A stretch of DNA of 18,355 nucleotides. It comes from Verrucomicrobiota bacterium. GTDB lineage: Bacteria > Verrucomicrobiota > Verrucomicrobiia > Opitutales > Opitutaceae. The position numbers and the translations under genes were made by a program. Position 1 is the stretch's first letter; each line of letters starts with the position of its first letter. The stretch spans positions 1 through 18,355 of the forward strand of contig JAEWNN010000108.1 in assembly GCA_023457035.1 (NCBI GenBank). The letters are read 5' to 3'. Below the pieces are notes generated by a model. It was not told the origin of the DNA and did not search any database. It was given only the letters and a program-made list of their open reading frames with translations. Shown here piece after piece: positions 6,420-14,311 of this stretch.

Positions 6420-6454
6420 TGGGGGACAGTGGGGCAGAGTGGGGGAAAGTGGGG
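6420..6454 (+). promoter_or_regulatory. MraZ operator: four TGGGG boxes at 10-bp spacing
   Basis: TGGGG begins at 6420, 6430, 6440 and 6450, giving four direct repeats in exact helical phase, 29 bases before the mraZ ATG. MraZ in studied bacteria binds tandem TGGGN boxes separated by five bases upstream of its own gene and so controls the dcw operon; the match in sequence, spacing and place is close. The 10-bp period is not a multiple of three, so selection here acts on DNA binding rather than on coding. Confidence 0.88.
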
Positions 6455-6469
6455 CGCCGTGTTGGCGCC
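6453..6469 (+). promoter_or_regulatory. GGCGCC hairpin just before the mraZ ATG
   Basis: GGCGCC at 6453-6458 and again at 6464-6469 can pair across a GTGTT loop. The structure overlaps the last MraZ box and ends 9 bases before the ATG at 6479, exactly where a ribosome site would be. It could dampen mraZ translation or, as DNA, be part of the operator. Confidence 0.4.
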
Positions 6470-6478
6470 GTCCGTTTC

Positions 6479-6931
6479 ATGGCCAATCCCTCCAAAACGC
6501 TCTATGTCGGGTCTTTCCGGCACGTGCTCGACGCGAAGAATCGTCTGACGATTCCCGCGCGCTGGCGTTTTGCGGGCGACGAGGCGGCGGACTCCTATCT
6601 GGCGCTGCCGCAGGACGGGCATCTGCTCGTGCTGCCGCCGCTGGAGATCGAGCGGCTGTACGACAAGCTGGCGTCCAAGGCGCTTGGCGACACGGCGGCC
6701 CAGGCCTCGATCCAGAAGCTGTTCTCGCAGGCGTACTCGTTCGGCTGCGACAAGCAGGGGCGTGTGGGCCTGCCCGAGGCGATGCTGCGTTCGGTGGGCA
6801 TCGAGAAGGAGGCCCTGTGCGTCGGTTCGCTCACCAAGTTCACGATCTGGAACCCGGCCCGTTGGGAGCAGCAGAACCCGGCGGTGGCGGGCGAAAACGT
6901 CGAGGCGCTCATGCGCCGGATGGACATCTGA
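6479..6931 (+). CDS. mraZ: Transcriptional regulator MraZ
   Basis: 150 residues, the usual MraZ length. It has two AbrB/SpoVT-type half-repeats: YVGSFRHVLDAKNRLTIPAR near residues 9-28 and SFGCDKQGRVGLPEAML near residues 87-103. Each carries the D-x-(K/Q)-x-R core expected of the DNA-binding surface. MraZ forms a ring-like oligomer that binds tandem TGGGN boxes and, in the bacteria studied, represses or tunes the dcw operon; a four-box array lies directly upstream here. It is the first gene of the operon, and its stop is six bases before the rsmH ATG at 6938. The ATG at 6479 is chosen because it places the YxGxxxH motif at the normal distance from the N-terminus. An in-frame TTG at 6413 with a better ribosome site is an alternative. 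Confidence 0.96.
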   Translation: MANPSKTLYVGSFRHVLDAKNRLTIPARWRFAGDEAADSYLALPQDGHLLVLPPLEIERLYDKLASKALGDTAAQASIQKLFSQAYSFGCDKQGRVGLPEAMLRSVGIEKEALCVGSLTKFTIWNPARWEQQNPAVAGENVEALMRRMDI

Positions 6932-6937
6932 TGAGCC

Positions 6938-7909
6938 ATGTCCGCCGCGCTCCCGGCCCCTGAATCGATGCCCACCGGTCACCAGTCCGTGCTCTTCCAT
7001 GAGGTGCTCGGGTTTCTCGCGCCGCGTGAGGGCGGGCGCTACCTCGACGCGACCTTCGGCGGCGGCGGGCACACCCGCGGCATCCTCGCGGCGGCAGCCG
7101 GCAGCTTCGTCGTCGGCCTCGACCGCGATCCGGCGGCGCTGGCCCGGGCCGAGGCGGTGGAGCGCGAGTTCCCCGGTCGGTTCGAGCTGCGCAGCGTGAA
7201 CTTCGCGGCGCTCGGCGACCTGCCCGAGTCCGGCTTCGACGGCATCCTCTTCGACCTCGGCGTCTCCTCCTTCCAGCTCGACGATGCCGCGCGTGGTTTC
7301 TCCTTCCGCAACGACGCCCCGGCCGACATGCGCATGGACACCCGCGCGGGCCTGCCGGCCTCGGCCTGGCTCGAGACCGCCTCCGAGCAGGAGCTGGTGC
7401 GCGCGATCCGCGACTACGGCGAGGACAAGTCCTGGCGGCGCATCGTGCGCGCGATCGTTGCGGCCCGCGGCAGCGGCGCACTGGCGTCGACGAAGCAGCT
7501 CGCCGAGCTGATCACCGCCGCGATCCCGGCGGCGCTGCGGCGCACCTCCTCGATCCATCCGGCCACGCGTGCGTTCCAGGGCATCCGCATCGCGGTGAAC
7601 GACGAGCTCGGCGCCATCGAGCGAGCGCTGCCCGCCGCGTTCGCCAAGCTCGCCCCCGGCGGCGTGCTCTGCGTCATCAGCTTCCACTCGCTCGAGGACC
7701 GGATCGTGAAGCGCTACTTCCGCCGGCTCGCCGGGATGCCGGAGTCGGAGAGCGACTCCCGTCCCCAGCAACTGCGCACGCGCGAGGCCGAGGCGCTCAC
7801 GCGCCGCCCCGTCGAGCCCGGCGAGGCCGAGCTCGACGCCAATCCCCGCAGCCGTTCCGCGCGCCTGCGCGCCGTTCGCAAGCTTCCCGCCCCCTGCCTT
7901 TCATCATGA
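6938..7909 (+). CDS. rsmH: 16S rRNA (cytosine(1402)-N(4))-methyltransferase RsmH (MraW)
   Basis: 323 residues. RsmH methylates N4 of C1402 in the ribosomal P site using S-adenosylmethionine. The SAM motif DATFGGGGHTRGIL starts near residue 37 and is followed by GLDRDPAAL, then GILFDLGVSSFQLDDAARG and the FRNDAPADMRMD signature. The family helix bundle (around SWRRIVRAI) follows, then NDELGAIERALP, then ISFHSLEDRIVKRYF. All expected landmarks are present and the length is normal. The ATG at 6938 is used; a second ATG at 6968 (MPTGHQSVLFHEVL) is closer to the usual RsmH start and may be the true one. The stop overlaps the next gene's ATG (ATGA at 7906-7909), implying coupled translation. Its place after mraZ is the standard dcw order. 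Confidence 0.97.
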   Translation: MSAALPAPESMPTGHQSVLFHEVLGFLAPREGGRYLDATFGGGGHTRGILAAAAGSFVVGLDRDPAALARAEAVEREFPGRFELRSVNFAALGDLPESGFDGILFDLGVSSFQLDDAARGFSFRNDAPADMRMDTRAGLPASAWLETASEQELVRAIRDYGEDKSWRRIVRAIVAARGSGALASTKQLAELITAAIPAALRRTSSIHPATRAFQGIRIAVNDELGAIERALPAAFAKLAPGGVLCVISFHSLEDRIVKRYFRRLAGMPESESDSRPQQLRTREAEALTRRPVEPGEAELDANPRSRSARLRAVRKLPAPCLSS

Positions 7910-8301
7910 AGCGCAAAACCAAACCCGCCGCTTCGCCGGTCAACCGGCTTCTCCTTGCCACCATTCTCCTCCTCGCCTTCGCCGGCTCGATCGGCCTGGG
8001 CACCGTCTGGCTGCGTCACGAGATCTCGGCGGTCGCCGAGGCCAACAAGCAGATGCAGCAGCGCATCGTCGAGGTGCAGCGCCGCACGGCGGCGACCAAC
8101 GCCGAGATCGCCGCGGCGCTCAACCCCGAGGTGCTGCTCACGCAGAACTCCGCGTTGCGGCTCGGCCTGGGCATGCCGCGCGACTACCAGATCGTGAGCG
8201 TCGCCGAGCCGGTCGAGGTCCGCCTCGCCGCCAAGCGCAACGCGGACCGTTTCGCGCCCACCCTCGTCTCCACCTCGTTCCCGCTGGCCACCACCCGCTG
8301 A
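7906..8301 (+). CDS. ftsL: FtsL-like divisome protein
   Basis: 131 residues with FtsL topology: a short basic cytoplasmic start (MKRKTKPAAS), one transmembrane helix at about residues 15-36, then a probable coiled coil (VAEANKQMQQRIVEVQRRTA) and a short periplasmic tail. FtsL pairs with FtsB and FtsQ and activates the FtsW-FtsI synthase at the septum. Sequence conservation in FtsL is very low, so the call rests on topology and on its slot between rsmH and ftsI, where ftsL sits in most dcw clusters. It overlaps rsmH by four bases and ends three bases before the ftsI ATG. The tail is slightly longer than in typical small FtsL proteins. Confidence 0.8.
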   Translation: MKRKTKPAASPVNRLLLATILLLAFAGSIGLGTVWLRHEISAVAEANKQMQQRIVEVQRRTAATNAEIAAALNPEVLLTQNSALRLGLGMPRDYQIVSVAEPVEVRLAAKRNADRFAPTLVSTSFPLATTR

Positions 8302-8304
8302 GCG

Positions 8305-10119
8305 ATGCGCAAGGGTTTCGCCTCCAACGCCCGTCTGGTCCTCCTCAGCCTCGGGGTCTTCGCCTGTTTCGCCGGGCTGGCCGCGCGGCTGATGTGGCTG
8401 CACTGGCTGGAGCGCGAGAGCTACACCGCCTTCCTCGAGAAGGCCCGCAAGCAGACCATCGTCGAGCTCGCCCGCCGCGGCGACATCCTCGACGTGCGGG
8501 GCAACCGGCTGGCCACCAGCCGCAATCTCATCGAGCTCGGCGCCGATCCGCAGGACCTGCGCGCCGCCGACGAGACGAAGTGGCCGCAGCTCGCGCGCCT
8601 GCTCGGCCTGCCCGAGGCGCAGCTGCGGGCGCTGCTGACCCGGCGCTTCGCCACGCCCGCCGAGGCGGACGGGCAGGGGGTCGACGCCGCCGCGCAGGGC
8701 CGCCCGATCCGTTGGGTGAAGCTGAGCGAGGAGGTCGAGGAGTCGACCTACGATCGCATCCAGGAACTGGGCATCAAGGGCGTCTACGGGATCCGCCACT
8801 ACCGCCGCGTCTATCCCGGCGGCCAGCTCGCCGCGCACCTGCTCGGCTACATCAACAAGGAGCAGACGCCGGTGACCGGCGTGGAGCGGCATTTCGACTT
8901 CTACCTGCGCGGGCAGGCCGGCTGGCGCGAGTCCGAGCGCGACGGCCATCGCCGCGAGCTGGCGCAGTTCCGCAGCCGCGAGATTCCCGCCACCGACGGC
9001 CTCGATATCGTGCTCACGCTCGACATGTTCGTGCAGCACATCGTCGAGGAGGAGCTGGCGGAGATCGCCCGGAAGTTCCAGCCCGAGAGCGCGACGATCA
9101 TCGTCGGCGACCCGGCCACCGGCGCGATCCTCGCCCTGGCCAACTGGCCGACCTTCGACCTCAACCATTTCAACACCGCGCCGCTCGCCGCGCAGCGCAA
9201 CATCGCGATCACCGACGTCTACGAGCCCGGCTCGACCTTCAAGATCGTCGCCTCCTCGGCGGCGCTCAACGAGCGGCTGGTCACGCCGTCCTCGGTCTTC
9301 GACTGCAGCCTCACCAGCATCGAGTACCAGGGCCGGCCGCGCTCCCTGCCGCGCGAGGCGCACAACCTCGGCAAGCTCACCGTGGCGGAGATCGTCGGCA
9401 AGTCCTCCAACCGCGGGGCGGCCCAGCTGGGCATGCTCCTCGGCTCGGAGCGTTTCCACGACTACGTGCGCGCCTACGGGTTCGGCGACCGCACCGGCTA
9501 TCCGCTCGGCGGCGAGGTCGCGGGCGTGCTGCACCCGGTGGCGAAGTGGGACGGCCTCACCATCACCCGCATGCCGATGGGCCACTCCATCTCCGCCACG
9601 CCGATGCAGGTGCACTGCGCCATGGGCGTGATCGCCAGCGGCGGTGTGCTCTCCCGTCCGTGGCTCGTGCGCGAGATCCGCGACAACACCGGCCGCACCG
9701 TCGTGCCCTACGAGCCGATGCCGCGCCGCCGCGTCGTCTCCCGCGAGACCGCCGAGATCATGGCGCGGTTGCTCGTCGAGGCCGCGAGCTCGGAGGGCAC
9801 GGGCAAGGCGGCGGCGATCGAGGGCTACCAGGTGGCCGGCAAGACCGGCACCAGCCAGAAGATCATCGACGGCCGGTACTCGACCTCGCACCACATCGGC
9901 TCGTTCGTCGGCTTTTTCCCCGCCAATCGCCCGCAGGTCCAGATCACGGTCGTGGTCAACGACGGGCGCCTGCCCACGGGCGGGCTCGCCTACGGCGGCA
10001 CGGTCGCCGCGCCGTCGTTCAAGCGCATCGGCGAACAACTCATTCCCTACCTGGGCATCCGGCCCGCCGACGCCCCCGCGGCGCGGCCCGTGATCGCCAT
10101 GACTGCCAACGCCCGATGA
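8305..10119 (+). CDS. ftsI: Septal peptidoglycan transpeptidase FtsI (PBP3 class)
   Basis: 604 residues, a class B penicillin-binding protein that crosslinks septal peptidoglycan in partnership with FtsW. An N-terminal membrane anchor lies near residues 10-32. The pedestal domain includes the conserved RGDILDVRGNRLATS. The transpeptidase domain holds all three active-site motifs: S-T-F-K with the catalytic Ser at about 310, S-S-N at about 367-369, and K-T-G-T at about 513-516. The length is close to E. coli FtsI (588), and no PASTA domains follow. The ATG at 8305 lies three bases after the ftsL-like stop. The position between ftsL and murE marks it as the division enzyme rather than an elongasome PBP2. 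The stop at 10117-10119 overlaps an ATG at 10116 that opens a poorly supported extension of murE. Confidence 0.96.
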   Translation: MRKGFASNARLVLLSLGVFACFAGLAARLMWLHWLERESYTAFLEKARKQTIVELARRGDILDVRGNRLATSRNLIELGADPQDLRAADETKWPQLARLLGLPEAQLRALLTRRFATPAEADGQGVDAAAQGRPIRWVKLSEEVEESTYDRIQELGIKGVYGIRHYRRVYPGGQLAAHLLGYINKEQTPVTGVERHFDFYLRGQAGWRESERDGHRRELAQFRSREIPATDGLDIVLTLDMFVQHIVEEELAEIARKFQPESATIIVGDPATGAILALANWPTFDLNHFNTAPLAAQRNIAITDVYEPGSTFKIVASSAALNERLVTPSSVFDCSLTSIEYQGRPRSLPREAHNLGKLTVAEIVGKSSNRGAAQLGMLLGSERFHDYVRAYGFGDRTGYPLGGEVAGVLHPVAKWDGLTITRMPMGHSISATPMQVHCAMGVIASGGVLSRPWLVREIRDNTGRTVVPYEPMPRRRVVSRETAEIMARLLVEAASSEGTGKAAAIEGYQVAGKTGTSQKIIDGRYSTSHHIGSFVGFFPANRPQVQITVVVNDGRLPTGGLAYGGTVAAPSFKRIGEQLIPYLGIRPADAPAARPVIAMTANAR

Positions 10120-10229
10120 TCGGCTATCTTTCCCACAACCATGAACTCGTGCAGGCCTTCCGCCTGCATCGTTCCCGCGGCGCCGCCGGTGGTGGCGCAG
10201 GTCCTTCGGCTCGTCTGTTCAAATCCGCC

Positions 10230-11711
10230 GTGAAACTCTCCGAACTCTTCCTCTCCGGTGAGACGCTCGCCGCCCGCGGCCCCCTCGACCGCCCGATCTC
10301 GGGCATCGTCATGGACAGCCGTCGCGTGGCCCCGGGCAACCTCTTCTACGCGCTCCCCGGCCTGCGGTCCGATGGCGCCAAATACATCGACGAGGCCATC
10401 CAGCGCGGCGCCGTCGCCGTCGTTGCCACCACGCTCCCGGCGATCCCGCATCCGAAAGTCACCTTCCTCCAGGTGGCCGACGCCCGCGCCTCCCTCGCGC
10501 TCGTCGCCCGCCGCTATTTCCGCGCGCCCGACGCCGACATGAGTGTCGTTGCCGTGACCGGCACCAACGGCAAGACCACCGTCACCCACCTGCTCAAGCA
10601 TTTCCTCTCCGAGCGCGGCGCGCGGCGGGTGGGCATGCTCGGCACGGTCAGTTACGACCTCGGCCAGCGCACGGTGCCCTCCTACAAGACCACGCCCGAG
10701 TCGCTCGACATCTACGGCATGCTCGCCCAGATGCGCACCGCCGGCTGCGCGGAGGCGGTGATGGAGGTCAGCTCCCACGGCATCGACCAGCAGCGCGTCC
10801 AGGGCATGGCGTTCTCCGTCGCCGTCTTCACCAACCTCACCCGCGACCACCTCGACTACCACAAGACCCTCGAGAACTACTTCGCCGTCAAGGCGCGCCT
10901 GTTCGACGGGCGGGTCGGCGGCACGCCGAGGGCCGCCGTGATCAATCTCGACGACCCCTATGGTCGCCGCCTGCTGGAGACGGCCCCCGCCGGCATGCAG
11001 GTGGTCACCTTCGGCGAGCATCCCGAGGCGCAGGTGCGCGCCGAGGCCCTCGAGCTCGGCTTCAAGGGCACCGCCTTCCGCCTGGTGTATCCGGGCGGCT
11101 CGCTCGCCGTGCTGAGCCCGCTTATCGGCCGCTACAACGTCAGCAACCTGCTCGCCGCCTTCGCCTCCCTGCTCGCCCTCGGGCGCGATCTCCCCGCGGC
11201 CGCCGCCTCGCTGGCCACGTTCCGCGGCCCCGCCGGCCGCATGGAGCGCATCGAGGCCGGGCAGGCCTTCAACGTCCTCGTCGACTACGCCCACACCGAC
11301 GACGCCCTGCGCAACACCTTGGGCATGCTCCGCACGATCACCCCGGGCCGCCTGCTCGTCGTCTTCGGCTGCGGCGGCAACCGCGACCGCGCCAAGCGCC
11401 CGCTCATGACCCGCGCCGTGCAGGAGGTCGCCGACTTCGCCTGGGCCACCGCCGACAACCCACGCTCCGAGGCGCTGTCGCAGATCTTCACAGACATGCG
11501 GGCCGGCGTGACCGACGAGGCGAAGATCGTCTTCGTCGAGGACCGCCGCCGCGCCATCTCGCTCGCCCTCGACCAGGCCCGCCCCGGCGACTCGCTGCTC
11601 ATCGCCGGCAAGGGCCACGAGACCTTCCAGGAATTCGCCGACACCGTGATCCCGTTCGACGATCGCCAGGTCGTCCGCGAGCTCATCGCCGTCAAGCAAC
11701 TCAAACCCTAA
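10230..11711 (+). CDS. murE: UDP-MurNAc-L-Ala-D-Glu:meso-diaminopimelate ligase MurE
   Basis: 493 residues from the GTG at 10230. MurE adds the third stem-peptide residue to the UDP-MurNAc dipeptide using ATP, in the cytoplasm. Seen are MDSRRVAPGNLFYALPG near the N-terminus, the P-loop GTNGKTTVTH (Lys about 115), EVSSHGIDQQR, TNLTRDHLDYH with the carbamylated-Lys region YFAVKARLF, VDYAHTDDALRNTL, FGCGGNRDRAKRPLM and, at about 409-412, D-N-P-R. D-N-P-R is the signature of meso-diaminopimelate selection, so the wall should be of the A1-gamma type. An in-frame ATG at 10116 would add 38 residues and overlap ftsI by ATGA. I prefer 10230 because VKLSELFLSG matches the usual MurE start, and the upstream codons have clearly lower GC3 than the rest of the gene. 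Confidence 0.95.
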   Translation: MKLSELFLSGETLAARGPLDRPISGIVMDSRRVAPGNLFYALPGLRSDGAKYIDEAIQRGAVAVVATTLPAIPHPKVTFLQVADARASLALVARRYFRAPDADMSVVAVTGTNGKTTVTHLLKHFLSERGARRVGMLGTVSYDLGQRTVPSYKTTPESLDIYGMLAQMRTAGCAEAVMEVSSHGIDQQRVQGMAFSVAVFTNLTRDHLDYHKTLENYFAVKARLFDGRVGGTPRAAVINLDDPYGRRLLETAPAGMQVVTFGEHPEAQVRAEALELGFKGTAFRLVYPGGSLAVLSPLIGRYNVSNLLAAFASLLALGRDLPAAAASLATFRGPAGRMERIEAGQAFNVLVDYAHTDDALRNTLGMLRTITPGRLLVVFGCGGNRDRAKRPLMTRAVQEVADFAWATADNPRSEALSQIFTDMRAGVTDEAKIVFVEDRRRAISLALDQARPGDSLLIAGKGHETFQEFADTVIPFDDRQVVRELIAVKQLKP

Positions 11712-11787
11712 CCCGCGAGCCCCGCCCAGACCGCCCAGCGCGAGTACGCCACACCGACCGGCGGCTCGCGCTTTCGCCCGTTCTCCC

Positions 11788-13185
11788 GTGCCCCTGTTCC
11801 CGCCAGATCGACTTGCCGCCTGGACCTCCGGTCGCTGGACCGCGTCGCCGGCCGGCCCCGTCCGCGGCTTCAACCCCGACTCGCGCACCGTGCAGTCGGG
11901 GCAGGTCTTCGTGGCGCTGCGTACGGACAAACGCGACGGGCACGACTTCCTTCCCGCGGCAGCCGCTGCGGGTGCGACCGGGGCGCTGGTCGCTCGCGCC
12001 CGCGCCGATGTGGCGCTGCCGCAGTTGGTCGTCGCCGATCCGCTGATCGCGTTGCAGGAAATCGCCCGGCTGCACCGGCGCGGTTCCGGCGCGACGACCA
12101 TCGGCATCACCGGCAGTGCCGGGAAGACCTCGACGAAGAACCTGCTCGCCCGTCTCCTCGGCGAGCCGCCTGCCGTCCTCGCCACCGAGGGTAACCTCAA
12201 CAATTTCCTCGGCGTGCCGCTCACGCTCGCGCGCCTCGAGCCCGGCGTCACCCGTCACGCGGTGGTCGAGGCGGGGATCAACATGCCCGGCGAGATGCGC
12301 GGCCTGGCCACGATGATCCAGCCCGACCACGCACTGGTCACCCTCGTCGCCCCCGCGCATCTGGAGCGGCTCGGAAGCGTGGAGACGGTCGCTCACGAGA
12401 AGAGCGAGCTGCTGCGCTGGTTGCCGGTCGACGGTCTGGCGATCGTCCCGTGGGCGGCGTGGGAGTATCCATGTTTCCGACACTGTGGCGCCGCGGCCTG
12501 GGTGGCGGTGCCGGCGGGCATCGAGCCCGCCCCGGGCGCCGAACGCGCCCGCTTCGTCGTCTTCACCGTGCAGCATGACGCCGCGCACACCGAAGTCGCC
12601 CTGCATGCGGGCGGCCCCGCGCGCCGTTTCCGCCTGCGTCGGGTCTCCGACGGCATGGCGCAGAACGCCGTGCTCGCGCTGCTGCTCGCCTCCGCGCTCG
12701 GCGTGTCCGACGAGCAGATGCAGCGCCGCCTCGAGGCCTGGGAGCCGGCCCGCCTGCGCGGCGAGCTGCGCGAGTTCGACGGTCGCCCGCTCTATCTCGA
12801 CTGCTACAACGCCAACCCCGCCTCGATGGCCGATGCGCTCGCGGTCTTCCAGCAGCTCGCCCCGGCCAACCTGCCGCGTCTCTACCTGCTCGGCGGCATG
12901 GAGGAACTCGGGACCGCCGCGGCCGACTACCACCACCGCCTCGGCGCCGGCCTGCACCTGCGCGAGTGCGACCGGGTGGCCGTGCTCGGGCCCTTCGCCG
13001 CCGCGGTGGAGGAGGGACTGCTCGCCGCCGGCAACGCCCGCTCGCAGGTTACGGTTGCGGCCACGCTCGAGGAGTTGCGCGGCCCGTTGGCCGAGTTCCG
13101 CGGCGCGGTGTTCGTGAAGGGCAGCCGCCGTTTCCAGCTCGAATCCCTTTTCTCCGTCCCGTCGGTCCCGGCGGCCTCCCACTGA
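11788..13185 (+). CDS. murF: UDP-MurNAc-tripeptide:D-Ala-D-Ala ligase MurF
   Basis: 465 residues. MurF adds D-Ala-D-Ala to complete the UDP-MurNAc-pentapeptide. The N-terminal domain has GFNPDSRTVQSGQVFVALR. The P-loop GITGSAGKTSTKNLL follows (Lys about 113), then GNLNNFLGVPLTL, which is typical of MurF, EAGINMPGEM, and in the C-terminal domain LDCYNANPASMADAL and LGGMEELG. The length is normal (E. coli 452). The GTG at 11788 is the best-placed start, giving the usual short N-terminus. The 76-base gap to murE includes an 8-bp complementary pair (CGCGAGCC at 11714-11721, GGCTCGCG at 11763-11770) with a loop of about 41 bases, a weak structure. The stop is two bases before the mraY ATG, as expected in a tight operon. 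Confidence 0.95.
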   Translation: MPLFPPDRLAAWTSGRWTASPAGPVRGFNPDSRTVQSGQVFVALRTDKRDGHDFLPAAAAAGATGALVARARADVALPQLVVADPLIALQEIARLHRRGSGATTIGITGSAGKTSTKNLLARLLGEPPAVLATEGNLNNFLGVPLTLARLEPGVTRHAVVEAGINMPGEMRGLATMIQPDHALVTLVAPAHLERLGSVETVAHEKSELLRWLPVDGLAIVPWAAWEYPCFRHCGAAAWVAVPAGIEPAPGAERARFVVFTVQHDAAHTEVALHAGGPARRFRLRRVSDGMAQNAVLALLLASALGVSDEQMQRRLEAWEPARLRGELREFDGRPLYLDCYNANPASMADALAVFQQLAPANLPRLYLLGGMEELGTAAADYHHRLGAGLHLRECDRVAVLGPFAAAVEEGLLAAGNARSQVTVAATLEELRGPLAEFRGAVFVKGSRRFQLESLFSVPSVPAASH

Positions 13186-13187
13186 TC

Positions 13188-14309
13188 ATGTTTTCCTATC
13201 TCGCCCACCACGCTGACAACACCCCGTTGCGCCTGCTCGGCTACAGCACCGTGCGCACGTTGCTCGCCGCACTCACCGCGATGGGCATCGGCTTCGTCAT
13301 CGGCCCCTGGCTGATCGCACGCCTGCGCCGGTTGAAGTTCGGCGAGGGGGTCGACGATCCGCGCACCGGCGATCTCGCGCACCGTTTCGACAAGAAGAAC
13401 ACCCCCACGATGGGTGGCCTGCTCATCTCCGGCTCGGTGATCTTCTCCTCGCTGCTCTGGGCCGAGCCCAACGTGTGGGTCATTGTCGCGCTCTTCGTGT
13501 ATGCGACCCTCACGCTCGTCGGTTTCCGCGACGACTACCTGAAGGTCGTCCACAAATCCAAGGCCGGCATCTCGTCCGCCGAGAAGATGTTCTGGCAGAC
13601 GCTGATCACCGCGCTCGCGTTGGTGGCGTTGGTGCTGCACCCGCAGAGCGCGGCGAAGATCCGCGAGCTGTGGCTGCCGTTCGTGAAGAACCCGGCGTTC
13701 ATCTTCCCGGCCGACGCCTGGGGCTTCGGCGGGCTGTTCGTGATGATGTTCCTGTGGGTCGTCGGGTTCTCCAACTTCATCAACCTCACCGACGGCCTCG
13801 ACGGGCTCGCCACCGGTTGCACGATATCGGTGGCGCTCGTCTACGGCATCATGGCCTACGCCGCGGGCCACGCGATCATCGCCGACTACCTGCTCATCAG
13901 CAACGTGCCCGGCACGGGCGAGCTCACCGTCGTGTGCGGCGCGCTGATCGGCGCGTGTATCGCGTTTCTCTGGTACAACTCGCACCCGGCCGAGATCTTC
14001 ATGGGCGACACCGGCTCGCTCGCGCTCGGCGGACTGATCGGCATCATGGCGTTCATGGTGCACCAACCGGTCACCCTCGTGATCGTCGGCGGGGTGTTTG
14101 TCGCCGAGGGTCTTTCGGTCGTCATCCAGGTGGGCTACTTCAAGGCCACCAAGGGACCCGACGGCGTGGGCAAACGTTTCTTCCGCATGGCTCCGATCCA
14201 CCACCATTTCCAGAAACTCGGCTGGCCCGAGACCAAGGTGGTGGCGCGTTTCTGGATCCTTTCGCTCGTTTGCGCGCTGGCCGGTCTGGCCACCCTGAAA
14301 CTCCGCTGA
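13188..14309 (+). CDS. mraY: Phospho-MurNAc-pentapeptide-transferase MraY
   Basis: 373 residues, a polytopic inner-membrane enzyme with about ten hydrophobic helices. It transfers phospho-MurNAc-pentapeptide from UDP to undecaprenyl phosphate, making lipid I. The motifs are complete: TPTMGGLLI, GFRDDYLK (Asp about 115 and 116), NLTDGLDGL (Asp about 202 and 205), MGDTGSLALGG (Asp about 274) and MAPIHHHFQKLGW (His about 338-340). The acidic pairs bind magnesium and the diphosphate. The N-terminus (FSYLAHH, then LRLLGYSTVRTLLA) has the usual family form, which supports the ATG at 13188. The periplasm-facing region around residues 150-180 (HPQSAAKIRELWLPFVKNPA) varies among species. Two bases separate its stop from the murD ATG. 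Confidence 0.97.
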   Translation: MFSYLAHHADNTPLRLLGYSTVRTLLAALTAMGIGFVIGPWLIARLRRLKFGEGVDDPRTGDLAHRFDKKNTPTMGGLLISGSVIFSSLLWAEPNVWVIVALFVYATLTLVGFRDDYLKVVHKSKAGISSAEKMFWQTLITALALVALVLHPQSAAKIRELWLPFVKNPAFIFPADAWGFGGLFVMMFLWVVGFSNFINLTDGLDGLATGCTISVALVYGIMAYAAGHAIIADYLLISNVPGTGELTVVCGALIGACIAFLWYNSHPAEIFMGDTGSLALGGLIGIMAFMVHQPVTLVIVGGVFVAEGLSVVIQVGYFKATKGPDGVGKRFFRMAPIHHHFQKLGWPETKVVARFWILSLVCALAGLATLKLR

Positions 14310-14311
14310 TC

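Larger units (their letters stand above)
5943..6478. other. Intergenic region upstream of the dcw operon
   Basis: These 536 bases contain no convincing gene; open frames on either strand show no family motif. The left part holds the hairpin at 5974-6006. From 6007 to about 6300 I see nothing I can name. The last 170 bases hold two inverted repeats, a candidate promoter, the MraZ box array and a hairpin next to the mraZ start. Base composition changes near 6350, where the otherwise GC-rich sequence becomes AT-richer (GATAATGTGAATAAG), as expected of a promoter region. Confidence 0.7.

Noticed and set aside
5911..6495. 194-codon minus-strand frame across the mraZ upstream region
   Set aside because: It covers the MraZ boxes and the end of the TPR gene, is Arg/Pro-rich, and has no motif. 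Composition alone explains it.
7714..10038. 774-codon open frame on the minus strand, with other very long minus-strand frames at 6305-7771 and 10047-12251
   Set aside because: These lie antisense to rsmH, ftsL, ftsI and murE, whose motifs are complete. Long antisense frames are expected at such high GC3, and the translations are Arg/Gly/Glu-rich low-complexity text without family motifs.
11712..11787. Terminator between murE and murF
   Set aside because: The only complementary arms are 8 bp with a ~41-base loop and no T-run, and the operon clearly continues.
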